From Pseudanabaenales cyanobacterium (GTDB lineage: Bacteria; Cyanobacteriota; Cyanobacteriia; Phormidesmidales; Phormidesmidaceae): a DNA stretch of 6,062 nt. Both the position numbers and the translations under genes were made by a program. Of this stretch, positions 1 through 5,596 are shown piece by piece. The stretch is from NCBI GenBank assembly GCA_022360135.1, contig JAKSDM010000839.1, positions 1 through 6,062 on the forward strand. Direction: 5' to 3'. Every line of letters begins with the position of its first letter. Position 1 is the first letter of the stretch. The notes under the pieces are model-generated. The model worked only from the letters and a program-made list of their open reading frames with translations. It searched no databases and was not told the DNA's origin.

Positions 1-318
1 AGCAGACCCCATGTAGAGTAATTTGTGACACAACTTGGAAGGTTCGAACAGAGAAAAATCAAATCCTTTGTTTTCAAGGGGTCTGGAAATCGATGATTTT
101 CGTTTTTTGGGATTTTGCGAACGTAATTGCGCCGTTTCGAATTTTCTTTCGTGATAACCTTCCAAGTCCTGAAACGCTACTTTCTGGCGCTCATACTACT
201 GTACGAGTTTTCAAGCTTTCCCCAACTTTTTGGCACTCTCCATAACTGTGATTAAATCTCAAGAGATGGGGTGTATTAAGACAGAGTTTGGGCCATACCC
301 GCTATTGGAATCATTAAA
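1..318. other. Left non-coding region, no gene supported
   Basis: No credible gene was found on either strand. The stretch is AT-rich and carries two symmetric signals: a small perfect palindrome TTGTG-A-CACAA at 23-33 and an imperfect long inverted repeat at 33-167 (listed separately). A second weak palindrome, ATCTC-AA-GAGAT at 256-267, lies just beyond the 3' end of the hydrolase gene but has no T-tract, so it is not a recognisable intrinsic terminator. An open frame beginning near 230 on the plus strand is mostly antisense to the hydrolase C-terminus and is judged a shadow. Confidence 0.6.
33..167. repeat. Imperfect inverted repeat pair, possible small MITE-like element
   Basis: The 12-mer ACTTGGAAGGTT at 33-44 recurs as its exact reverse complement at 156-167, with 111 bp between. 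The similarity continues inward with gaps: after the 12-mer, both arms read roughly CGAA..AGAAAA..TC, and each contains TTCGAA (43-48 and 136-141). Arms of about 30 bp around a short AT-rich core suggest a small non-autonomous element or an inverted duplication. I see no target-site duplication (left flank GACACA, right flank CCTGAA) and no coding content. The 12-bp identity is seen directly; the mobile-element reading is inference. Confidence 0.35.
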
Positions 319-1296
319 TTACTTGCGCTCAAAAGCTGCAATTAAAGGGTTGTCAGCCTTTAGCAATAGTTTGTATTGTTCCAATGCTGCTGCCTGTTGG
401 CGAACTTCTGTATCTATAAATAAACCAATGATTTCCGCTACTAAAGAACGTATTTTATCTTCTGGCTGAGTAGCTGGAAAATCAAAAGAACCGCGTGTGG
501 TCAAGTCAACAGGATTGGTAACAGAAAAGTGATTCGCTCCTTCTAAAATGAGCAAGTAACAATCATTCCTTCCTCCAGGAATAGCTTCTCTGAATGTTCG
601 TATTATTGAAGTCGTTGGATCCCCTGGAGTAATACCATTCCAATTTTCGCTTATATAAGCCACGGCTCCATCACAAGTACCACCCATTAATAACATTGGG
701 ACAGAGGAGGGTAAAGCTAAAATAGTGCCTGGTGGGTATCCTAGCTGTACAAAGGCAGCCGAGCTAGTTCCATAGGCGAAAGCCGCCGCTACTTGAGGAA
801 AAAAGCGCTGATCGGCATTTTCTAAAGCCAATCTACCACCAGCAGAGTGTCCGCCTAAAACCACCTTTTCTAGATCGAGCATACCAGCCAGTAAGCTCTC
901 AGACTGTAAATTTTCTAACTCAGCTAGCAGTGGAGATAAAGCTAAAGCGCTAGGAGTTGTTCCATACAAGTCAGGGGTCCACGCAGCCGCTTTGATACCA
1001 GGGGTAAGAGATACGCTCCCAGGAGGATTTTCCGATACTAAGTCAAATAGAATTACCACCAATCCCCTTTCGACTAGCTTTACAGCCAACCATTGATATG
1101 TCAGTGAATTGCAGTTAGCTCCGCTGAAGAAAATTACTACTGGAAAAGGAGCCTTTTCTCGATCTGCAGGATAGAGGGGGAATGATTGTTGACTATCTGA
1201 GATTTGTGCTGGATACAGCACCTTGAAATGAATTGTATCGTAAGGTGGATGTTCGCTCTCGACTTTAGCGGCTCTCCAAAAAGCTTTAACAATCAT
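319..1296 (-). CDS. Alpha/beta hydrolase, dienelactone-hydrolase / chlorophyllase-like
   Basis: This complete 325-residue protein has an alpha/beta-hydrolase core. An early beta-strand VVIFFSGANC (53-62) can supply the oxyanion-hole region. The nucleophile elbow is GGHSAGG (148-154) with Ser151. The acid is probably Asp209 in MGGTCDG, and the base His256 in EGANHFS, so the full Ser-Asp-His triad is in canonical order. No signal peptide or membrane segment is visible, so it is probably cytoplasmic. The family hydrolyses esters, lactones or related carbonyl compounds; the substrate here cannot be told. Plant chlorophyllases have GHSRGG at the elbow, so chlorophyll is not implied. Length and the NPLIAAFERK C-terminus fit a cyanobacterial family I recall. 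The ATG is the only reasonable start, because an in-frame TAA lies 11 codons upstream with no GTG or TTG between. No clear Shine-Dalgarno precedes it. It is transcribed divergently from rsgA. Confidence 0.93.
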   Translation of the reverse strand: MIVKAFWRAAKVESEHPPYDTIHFKVLYPAQISDSQQSFPLYPADREKAPFPVVIFFSGANCNSLTYQWLAVKLVERGLVVILFDLVSENPPGSVSLTPGIKAAAWTPDLYGTTPSALALSPLLAELENLQSESLLAGMLDLEKVVLGGHSAGGRLALENADQRFFPQVAAAFAYGTSSAAFVQLGYPPGTILALPSSVPMLLMGGTCDGAVAYISENWNGITPGDPTTSIIRTFREAIPGGRNDCYLLILEGANHFSVTNPVDLTTRGSFDFPATQPEDKIRSLVAEIIGLFIDTEVRQQAAALEQYKLLLKADNPLIAAFERK

Positions 1297-1326
1297 TTGA
1301 AAGAGTTTAAAGGTTCTATTGCTGTC

Positions 1327-1353
1327 GGCTTAACTCAGTATCTGAGGTAAGCC
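1327..1353. promoter_or_regulatory. Hairpin in the hydrolase upstream region
   Basis: GGCTTAACTCAG (1327-1338) faces CTGAGGTAAGCC (1342-1353) across a 3-base loop TAT. Eleven of 12 positions pair; the mismatch is 1333/1347. It lies 31-57 bases upstream of the hydrolase ATG. No T-run follows on either strand, so a terminator is unlikely. An operator or a 5' UTR structure fits better. Confidence 0.4.
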
Positions 1354-1371
1354 CCTGGATTGACCAGCGTA

Positions 1372-1389
1372 ACTCAAACAGTTTTGAGT
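1372..1389. promoter_or_regulatory. Short perfect inverted repeat upstream of the hydrolase
   Basis: ACTCAAA (1372-1378) and TTTGAGT (1383-1389) form a perfect 7-bp stem with loop CAGT. It is 19 bp from the previous hairpin on the side distal to the hydrolase. The position fits an operator or leader element. No binding protein can be named. Confidence 0.3.
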
Positions 1390-1621
1390 GTTTCCGGAGA
1401 CCAGTGCTCCTGATCCTCGAGGCGGTCTAGCCAGGGTGTCCGGGGAGAGCAGGCGATAGATTGGCCAGGGGGAGTAGAGGGGTTGGTTTCCGGAATTGCG
1501 CCCAGGGAGTTAGCGATTGTAAGTGCTGGGTTGACCGGGAGGCAGGGCAGTTTATCGCTACGGCTAGTTGCGCCTACTTAACTGTGGAGCAGGGTAAGCG
1601 CAAGGAGGAGATCGGTTCCAC

Positions 1622-1650
1622 TGCTCAATTCCAAAACTAGAGACTATACT
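1622..1650 (+). promoter_or_regulatory. Weak sigma70-type promoter candidate for the rsgA leader
   Basis: TATACT at 1645-1650 matches 5 of 6 bases of the -10 consensus. The best hexamer 17 bp upstream, TGCTCA at 1622-1627, matches only 3 of 6 of the -35 consensus. Transcription would begin near 1657 and include the small ORF at 1691 and then rsgA. The call rests on the -10 box and its position. Confidence 0.25.
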
Positions 1651-1674
1651 GATGAAATGAACCCTCTGAAAAAT

Positions 1675-1693
1675 CATGGGAGGCGACCCTATG
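1675..1693 (+). promoter_or_regulatory. Hairpin overlapping the small ORF's ribosome binding site and start
   Basis: CATGGG (1675-1680) can pair with CCC-T-ATG (1687-1693, T1690 bulged) around the loop AGGCGA. This would place the GGGAGG Shine-Dalgarno (1678-1683) and the ATG at 1691 inside one stem-loop, so translation of the small ORF could depend on its opening. Only the pairing is seen; the control is inferred. Confidence 0.25.
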
Positions 1694-1789
1694 GCTGAGT
1701 CGGTTATCAATTACATCGCAACAACTCTCCCGGCAAGGTCTGCAGAGGTTATCGCTCCTAGGTTTTTATCTGGGTTTAAGTTTGGGTAA
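1691..1789 (+). CDS. Small ORF (32 aa), candidate leader peptide upstream of rsgA
   Basis: An ATG at 1691 opens 32 codons ending in TAA at 1787-1789, 49 bases before the rsgA start. A strong Shine-Dalgarno, GGGAGG at 1678-1683, sits 7 bases upstream, which is the main support for translation. The peptide starts MAESVINYIATTL and ends SGFKFG; it has no transmembrane segment and matches no small photosystem or ribosomal protein I know. An alternative in-frame ATG at 1676 would add five residues but lacks that spacing. Its last codons and stop lie in inverted repeats that extend to the rsgA binding site, so it could be a regulatory upstream ORF. A chance ORF remains quite possible at this length. 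Confidence 0.3.
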   Translation: MAESVINYIATTLPARSAEVIAPRFLSGFKFG

Positions 1790-1820
1790 ACCTCTGAAAG
1801 CCTTGCTCTGAAAAGGCTTT
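1743..1820 (+). promoter_or_regulatory. Candidate structured leader RNA in front of rsgA
   Basis: Three stems are visible. CAGAGGTT (1743-1750) pairs perfectly with AACCTCTG (1789-1796). GGTTTA (1773-1778) pairs with TAAACC (1787-1792), which competes for the same 3' strand. AAAGCCTT (1797-1804) pairs perfectly with AAGGCTTT (1813-1820) and begins at the next base after the first stem, so the two helices could stack. The last stem ends 4 bases before the rsgA Shine-Dalgarno. Too few T residues follow for a confident terminator. The layout suggests alternative folding tied to translation of the small ORF, but no known riboswitch class is recognised. Confidence 0.35.
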
Positions 1821-1824
1821 GCAT

Positions 1825-1830
1825 AGAGGA
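1825..1830 (+). promoter_or_regulatory. rsgA ribosome binding site
   Basis: AGAGGA lies 8 bases before the ATG at 1839 and fixes that ATG as the start. It is clearer than the sites in front of the other two main genes, neither of which has a convincing Shine-Dalgarno. Confidence 0.75.
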
Positions 1831-1838
1831 AAAAATCA

Positions 1839-2903
1839 ATGAACTTAAAACAATTAGGTTGGAGCTGTGAGTTTTCCCGCAGCTTTGAGCCGTTTGCTGC
1901 TGAAGGATACTCCGTCGGCAGAGTTGCTTTGGAACATAGAAATACCTATGTTCTATATACTAAACAGGGTGAGTTGCCTGCTGAGATCACGGGTAAACTC
2001 CGTTACCAGGCGACAAATATCCAGGATTTCCCGGCTGTGGGAGACTGGGTGGCTATTAGTCTGCAAGATCAGGCTACTCGGGCGACTATTCACGCCATTT
2101 TGCCTCGAAGAAGCCAGTTTTCTCGAAAATTGCCTGGAGCTCAGACCGAAGCGCAAATAATCGCAGCTAACATCGATACGGTTTTTTTAGTGACTGGGTT
2201 AGATGGCGATTTCAATCTCAGGCGGATTGAGCGCTATCTTGTATTAGCTTGGGAGAGCGGCGCTAATCCAGTAGTGGTCTTGAATAAGGTGGATGTATGC
2301 GATCGCCCAGAGCAGATATTGCTGGAGGTTGAGGCGATCGCTCCAGGCGTCCCGGTCATCCCCCTAAGCGCCCTTAAGCAGGATGGACTAGAAGCGCTAG
2401 CCCCTTTTCTCCAACCCGGCAAAACAGTGGCGTTGCTGGGTTCTTCTGGGGTGGGTAAATCAACCCTCACCAATCAACTGATGGGGGAAACGGTTCAAGC
2501 GGTTCGGGCCGTGCGCCAAGGGGATGACCGAGGGCGCCACACCACTACTCATCGAGAACTCCTGCGCCTGCCGTCAGGGGGATTGCTGATCGATACCCCT
2601 GGAATGCGAGAACTTCAGCTTTGGACTTCAGAAGAGAGCTTGCAGGAAACGTTTAGCGATATCGAAACGCTGGCAAACCAGTGTCGGTTTCGAGACTGTC
2701 AGCATCGGCATGAACCCGATTGCGCCGTCCAAGCTGCATTGTCTGCTGGCATTCTGGATGGACAACGCTTTCGCAGCTACCAAAAACTCCAGCGGGAACA
2801 GCAATATCTCAGCCAAAAGCAGAATCAACGGGAATATCTAAACACCAAAGCTCGGTGGAAACAAATCTCCAAAGCGATTCGAAATCACTCGAAACGTTTA
2901 TAG
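1839..2903 (+). CDS. rsgA: Ribosome small-subunit-dependent GTPase A (RsgA/YjeQ), long subtype
   Basis: RsgA is a cytoplasmic GTPase that binds the maturing 30S subunit and helps late assembly. The 354 residues show the full family layout: an N-terminal OB-fold region (about 30-105), then a circularly permuted G domain with motifs in the order G4 NKVD (149-152), G5 SAL (177-179), G1 GSSGVGKST (201-209), G2 GRHTTTH (232-238) and G3 DTPG (252-255). A zinc-binding domain follows with Cys282, Cys287, His289 and Cys295, then a basic helical tail. His234 in GRHTTT is the residue type linked to catalysis in this family. The opening LGW, the [10 protein letters not shown] segment and the terminal KxRWKxISKAIR mark the long subtype, which I recall as a second paralogue in many bacteria, not the usual dnaJ-linked cyanobacterial copy. 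No key residue is missing. The gene converges on the TPR gene with a 6-bp overlap. Confidence 0.96.
   Translation: MNLKQLGWSCEFSRSFEPFAAEGYSVGRVALEHRNTYVLYTKQGELPAEITGKLRYQATNIQDFPAVGDWVAISLQDQATRATIHAILPRRSQFSRKLPGAQTEAQIIAANIDTVFLVTGLDGDFNLRRIERYLVLAWESGANPVVVLNKVDVCDRPEQILLEVEAIAPGVPVIPLSALKQDGLEALAPFLQPGKTVALLGSSGVGKSTLTNQLMGETVQAVRAVRQGDDRGRHTTTHRELLRLPSGGLLIDTPGMRELQLWTSEESLQETFSDIETLANQCRFRDCQHRHEPDCAVQAALSAGILDGQRFRSYQKLQREQQYLSQKQNQREYLNTKARWKQISKAIRNHSKRL
2299..2341. repeat. Two HIP1 octamers within rsgA
   Basis: GCGATCGC occurs at 2299-2306 and again at 2334-2341, 35 bp apart start to start. The octamer is strongly over-represented in many cyanobacterial genomes, which is the main composition-based clue to the host. 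Confidence 0.85.
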
Positions 2904-5318
2904 CTTGGGTAAAAGATTGGGCAGCAGTTCAGCCGGGACTTGAGACAACGCTTGCTGTTGCCCAGATATGCCTAGATTTTGATAATGGAGCCGAACGTTA
3001 TTGACCACGGAGTGAAAGGCTGTTTCATACGCTTCGGGTTGCTGTCGCCAACCTTGGAGGGCTTGCAAATGATGGTGCAATCCTCGCTGGAGACTCCATT
3101 GTTGAACGTCTGTATCGGTTGAAGAACAGGCGGCCACTCGGTCATAAACCACACCCAAGCTATGGTGAGTAGCCGATAAATCAAAATTTAGAGGGGTTGA
3201 GGGGCGGCTTTGGGCGGCTTTAATGGCGGCTTTAATGGCGGCATCGTAGGCGGCGATCGCTTGTTCCCAGAGTTTAAGTTGCTGTTCGGGCGATTCGCTT
3301 TGATGATTCGCCAGTTCCCAGTAGGCTGTCCCGAGATTATTCTGAGTGGCTGCACAGGCGCTGGGATCAGCTTCCAGAGTGCGGTAGGCAAGCGCATTTC
3401 GATAGGCCGAGATCGCCTGACCGAGGAGAAATACAGGCCGTTCGTGCTGAGCCAGACTCCAGTAGGCGATGCCCAAGTTGTTTTGAACTTTAGCGTAGGC
3501 TAGAGGCTCCTGATGAGGTTGACGATAGGGCAGCGCTTCGTTGTAAGCTGCGATCGCATGATGTAGATGCTGCCTGGGTTGGTCATATTGGGCCAATTTC
3601 CAATAGGCGGTTCCCAAACTGTTCTGGAGCGATGAATACTCCAACGGAATGGTATCCGCTCGACGGTACTGCAAGGCATGATGGTAGGCTCGCACCGCCT
3701 GCTTCAAATTTTCAGCTGGTTCCTGATAGTTGGCCAGGACACTATAGGCCGCCCCCAAGTTACTCTGCAGGCGGGCGATGGTGTCAGGTTGGTTGGGAGC
3801 TTTAGGGTTGGTGAGGGCCATCCGATAGGTTTTGATGCTTTGGCGCATCAACTCTACGGCTTGATCGGCAGAGGTTGACTGCTGCGCCTTCAACCAATAG
3901 AGGCTGCCTAAATCATTCACACTGTCTCGCCAGTGAAAAGACTCCTTGGGTAACCAGCGAAGACCCTGCACATACGCCTGAATGGCGGCCTCCAAAATCT
4001 GGGGAGAGGTTTCACCCGATTCGATCTGATCTCGATACAGTTGCCCCAATGCCAGGTAGGCATTGGCTAAGGCGGATGGAGGGGCTTGTTGTTGCAGCAG
4101 CCGTTCAATTCGCTGTAACAGCGAGAGCAGGCGCGGCTCCATCACATCGGTCGATGCCGCCAGCTGAGCCGCCGCCTTCGCCTTTTCTATCTTAGATAGA
4201 GCCTTTTTATTCGCCCCATCTGCCTGAGACGTTGGGGGGTTGGACTGGACCAGAGTCGGAACAATTCGGGGGTTAGCAGGAATTTTGGGAGCAACCGGGT
4301 TGGGATTGCCGGGCGCAGGGGGCGGTATAGGACGTAGCGCCTGAGGCGGATGAGCGGTTGCTGGGTTGGAAGACTTATTGTGAGCTGTTCCAGGGCCGTT
4401 AGGAACACGCTTCTGCAGCAATTTGGCTGAGGTCTTCAAGGTTGAAGTCTGAGCCGGAGTTTTGCCGGTCGGCGGCGTGGCTTTAACCGGATGGCCGCGA
4501 TCGAGTTTGGCTAGATCCTCCGTCAGAATATCCCACAGATCTGATTTAGCGGCTGGTTGAGCATCGCCAGGCGGCAGAGGCGGCTTCAATTTGACTGGGG
4601 TCGCCGTTGTCGCCGTTGACTTCGGGGGTCGGGTTTGGGTCAGCGCAGCGGCTTTTGTGGGAGCAGCCTTACGGGTTAATTTAGCGACAGGAACAGCGAC
4701 GCTGGCCTGCAGCGTAGTCACTGGGGTAGGCTCGCCAGCAAACTCAAATATGCCGCTGTGATATTGCCAAAATTCTGGGACAGACTGCTGAATGGTGCGG
4801 AACCAGGGCCAGGGTAACCAGAGTAGCAGGTTTGACTCCAATCGGGGTAGCAGCGCTTCGATACGTTGCAAAGAATCCAGAAAACGGCGTTGAACAGCTG
4901 CGGGTTGTCGAGTCAGCTGTTCCACTCCCAGGATTTGGAAATTAGGCATTGTCCAGGGAGTGCTTCTTTGGGGAGGGCGGTGTTGTCTTACCCATTGGAC
5001 AATCTGTGTCGGCAAATCCGGATTTTCTGGATTGAGGACCAGGCGTACTAGCTTTGGAAATTTAGCATAGGCAGACAATAGCTTTTCAGGCTTTTCCTCT
5101 TCTGGAACTTGATCGTATGAAACTTGATCGTAAGGATTAAAGAGTTCAGTCAAGTCTGCCTCTAACTGGGTCGCCAGACGTTTTTGCAGAACAATATCAT
5201 CACAAACCGCCATCAGCAGTTGACGACGCAAGTTCAAGCTGAAGGTTAGTTTGAGATGCTGATATGTCCGCTGGTTCAAGCCCAGGATTTTCCGGGAAGT
5301 TAGTTTGGTCACAGCCAT
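2898..5318 (-). CDS. TPR protein with a conserved N-terminal domain of unknown function
   Basis: The 806-residue product has three parts. Residues 1-195 form a globular region starting [22 protein letters not shown], with an aromatic patch [19 protein letters not shown] (166-184) and FEFAGEP (191-197); I recall this domain at the head of cyanobacterial TPR proteins, without known function. Residues 196-390 are a Pro/Ala/Thr/Lys-rich, probably disordered linker with one helix-like island, [14 protein letters not shown] (260-273). Residues 395-790 are tetratricopeptide repeats: the Leu-Gly of helix A recurs at 424, 470, 521, 568, 615, 662 and 721, and the middle four are exactly 47 residues apart with the core [11 protein letters not shown]. 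TPRs bind proteins, so a scaffold role is inferred; no catalytic domain is present. No signal peptide or clear membrane helix is seen. The ATG has no evident Shine-Dalgarno and is preceded by a 16-bp direct repeat. The stop abuts that of rsgA. Confidence 0.94.
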   Translation of the reverse strand: MAVTKLTSRKILGLNQRTYQHLKLTFSLNLRRQLLMAVCDDIVLQKRLATQLEADLTELFNPYDQVSYDQVPEEEKPEKLLSAYAKFPKLVRLVLNPENPDLPTQIVQWVRQHRPPQRSTPWTMPNFQILGVEQLTRQPAAVQRRFLDSLQRIEALLPRLESNLLLWLPWPWFRTIQQSVPEFWQYHSGIFEFAGEPTPVTTLQASVAVPVAKLTRKAAPTKAAALTQTRPPKSTATTATPVKLKPPLPPGDAQPAAKSDLWDILTEDLAKLDRGHPVKATPPTGKTPAQTSTLKTSAKLLQKRVPNGPGTAHNKSSNPATAHPPQALRPIPPPAPGNPNPVAPKIPANPRIVPTLVQSNPPTSQADGANKKALSKIEKAKAAAQLAASTDVMEPRLLSLLQRIERLLQQQAPPSALANAYLALGQLYRDQIESGETSPQILEAAIQAYVQGLRWLPKESFHWRDSVNDLGSLYWLKAQQSTSADQAVELMRQSIKTYRMALTNPKAPNQPDTIARLQSNLGAAYSVLANYQEPAENLKQAVRAYHHALQYRRADTIPLEYSSLQNSLGTAYWKLAQYDQPRQHLHHAIAAYNEALPYRQPHQEPLAYAKVQNNLGIAYWSLAQHERPVFLLGQAISAYRNALAYRTLEADPSACAATQNNLGTAYWELANHQSESPEQQLKLWEQAIAAYDAAIKAAIKAAQSRPSTPLNFDLSATHHSLGVVYDRVAACSSTDTDVQQWSLQRGLHHHLQALQGWRQQPEAYETAFHSVVNNVRLHYQNLGISGQQQALSQVPAELLPNLLPKL
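2918..2964 (+). terminator. Possible rsgA transcription-end hairpin inside the TPR gene
   Basis: TGGGCAGCAG (2918-2927) pairs with CTGTTGCCCA (2955-2964) as a 10-bp stem with one G-U pair in RNA, 15 bases after the rsgA stop. The 27-base loop is long and no immediate U-tract follows (the nearest T-run, ATTTTG, is near 2972), so it is a poor intrinsic terminator. It also encodes the last residues of the convergent TPR protein, and the symmetry may be incidental. Confidence 0.2.
3203..3242. repeat. GGCGGCTTTAAT tandem microrepeat inside the TPR gene
   Basis: Two perfect 12-bp copies of GGCGGCTTTAAT (3213-3224 and 3225-3236) are flanked by partial copies (GGCGGCTTT at 3203-3211 and GGCGGC at 3237-3242). 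On the coding strand this gives the IKAA-IKAA run at about residues 693-702. It sits exactly where the TPR spacing jumps from 47 to 59 residues, so local expansion probably lengthened that repeat. Confidence 0.8.
3253..3260. repeat. HIP1 octamer in the TPR gene
   Basis: A perfect GCGATCGC lies directly beside the GGC-rich microrepeat. Confidence 0.85.
3550..3557. repeat. HIP1 octamer in a TPR unit
   Basis: A perfect GCGATCGC encodes part of the helix-B AIAAY segment of the unit at residues 563-609. Confidence 0.85.
5106..5132 (-). repeat. 15-bp in-frame duplication in the TPR gene
   Basis: AACTTGATCGTA occurs at 5106-5117 and 5121-5132, a 15-bp period that gives [10 protein letters not shown] at residues 63-72. 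Exact identity over 12 bases suggests a recent slippage duplication in a surface loop of the N-terminal domain. Confidence 0.7.
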
Positions 5319-5323
5319 TTAGG

Positions 5324-5355
5324 GACTACATATCACTGAGACTACAGGCCACTGA
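5324..5355. repeat. Tandem 16-bp direct repeat in the TPR gene leader
   Basis: GACTACATATCACTGA (5324-5339) is followed at once by GACTACAGGCCACTGA (5340-5355), identical at 13 of 16 positions; the differences are three adjacent central bases. On the TPR-sense strand the motif is TCAGTG-NNN-TGTAGTC twice, ending 5 bases before the ATG. Two half-turn-separated conserved blocks on each copy suggest a protein-binding site that could block translation initiation or early transcription. Confidence 0.6.
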
Positions 5356-5446
5356 GCAATTTTGTATCTTATTCTTCAATCTACAAGGCCATAGGTCAGG
5401 ATTAAAGAAATTCAATTACATGAAATGTTGATTTCGGATTTCCCGT

Positions 5447-5596
5447 ATGGGTGGAGTAACAAGTAGAGCGTGGGAAGTTAAAAATTATAGCGGCTTCCAG
5501 TTAGGCGCAATACATCCGATTAAAAGTGGAAAGGACTCCATCCGCTTGGTTAACTCTTTGGTTAACTCTATAGTAGAGTTTGCCCGATTAGAGTAG
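5447..5596 (+). CDS. Small ORF (49 aa), doubtful
   Basis: An ATG at 5447 opens 49 codons ending in TAG at 5594-5596. The frame reads MGGVTSRAWEVKNYSGFQLG and ends NSIVEFARLE, with an LVNS-LVNS duplication produced by the 12-bp tandem repeat. The residue mix looks protein-like, but no Shine-Dalgarno precedes the start and I recognise no family. The opposite strand is also open here, so at most one of the two is real. It may be the tail of a decayed gene. Confidence 0.15.
   Translation: MGGVTSRAWEVKNYSGFQLGAIHPIKSGKDSIRLVNSLVNSIVEFARLE
5546..5569. repeat. Perfect 12-bp tandem duplication
   Basis: TTGGTTAACTCT occurs twice in direct succession (5546-5557, 5558-5569), each containing the palindrome GTTAAC. 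Being a multiple of three, it keeps both overlapping frames open. Confidence 0.85.
5564..5580. promoter_or_regulatory. Small hairpin AACTCT/AGAGTT
   Basis: AACTCT (5564-5569) and AGAGTT (5575-5580) form a perfect 6-bp stem with loop ATAGT, using the second copy of the 12-bp duplication. It is short and has no T-tract, so no role is assigned. Confidence 0.2.

Larger units (their letters stand above)
1297..1838. other. Divergent intergenic region between hydrolase and rsgA
   Basis: This 542-bp stretch must hold the promoters of both flanking genes. The hydrolase side has two hairpins at 1327-1353 and 1372-1389. The centre (about 1400-1620) is G-rich on the plus strand and shows no RNA family I recognise. 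The rsgA side has a weak promoter-like pair, a small ORF and several stems, described separately. The minus strand is open for 59 codons (1333-1509) in the hydrolase frame, but no plausible start was found and a TAA ends it before the hydrolase ATG. It is not annotated as a gene. Confidence 0.6.
3213..3776 (-). repeat. Array of 141-bp TPR-coding units
   Basis: Four consecutive units (about residues 515-702) keep an exact 141-bp period, with the helix-A Leu codons at 3756-3758, 3615-3617, 3474-3476 and 3333-3335. DNA similarity is strongest around the segment encoding NNLGTAYW. Fixed spacing with diverged sequence points to old in-frame duplication kept by selection on structure. Confidence 0.85.

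Noticed and set aside
30..60. GGTTCGAAC resembling a tRNA T-loop
   Set aside because: The flanking bases do not form a 5-bp T-stem on either strand and no acceptor or anticodon arm is visible.
230..318. Intrinsic terminator after the hydrolase
   Set aside because: Only a 12-bp palindrome with almost no loop and no T-tract is present.
230..469. 79-residue plus-strand frame at the left
   Set aside because: Largely antisense to the hydrolase C-terminus, no ribosome binding site, no protein-like pattern.
319..1296. Calling the hydrolase a true chlorophyllase
   Set aside because: The elbow is GHSAGG, not the plant GHSRGG, and nothing nearby concerns chlorophyll breakdown.
1333..1509. 59-codon open minus-strand frame upstream of and in frame with the hydrolase
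   Set aside because: No ATG or usable GTG was seen, the segment is GC-rich, and a TAA at 1330-1332 separates it from the hydrolase start. No family recognised.
1400..1620. G-rich intergenic stretch as RNase P RNA, tmRNA, 6S RNA or a cobalamin riboswitch
   Set aside because: None of the conserved core sequences I know for these RNAs is present.
2720..3004. Plus-strand frame spanning the rsgA/TPR junction
   Set aside because: Shadow of two secure convergent genes in another frame.
3213..3776. CRISPR-like or other intergenic repeat array
   Set aside because: The 141-bp periodicity is in frame and is explained by TPR-coding units.
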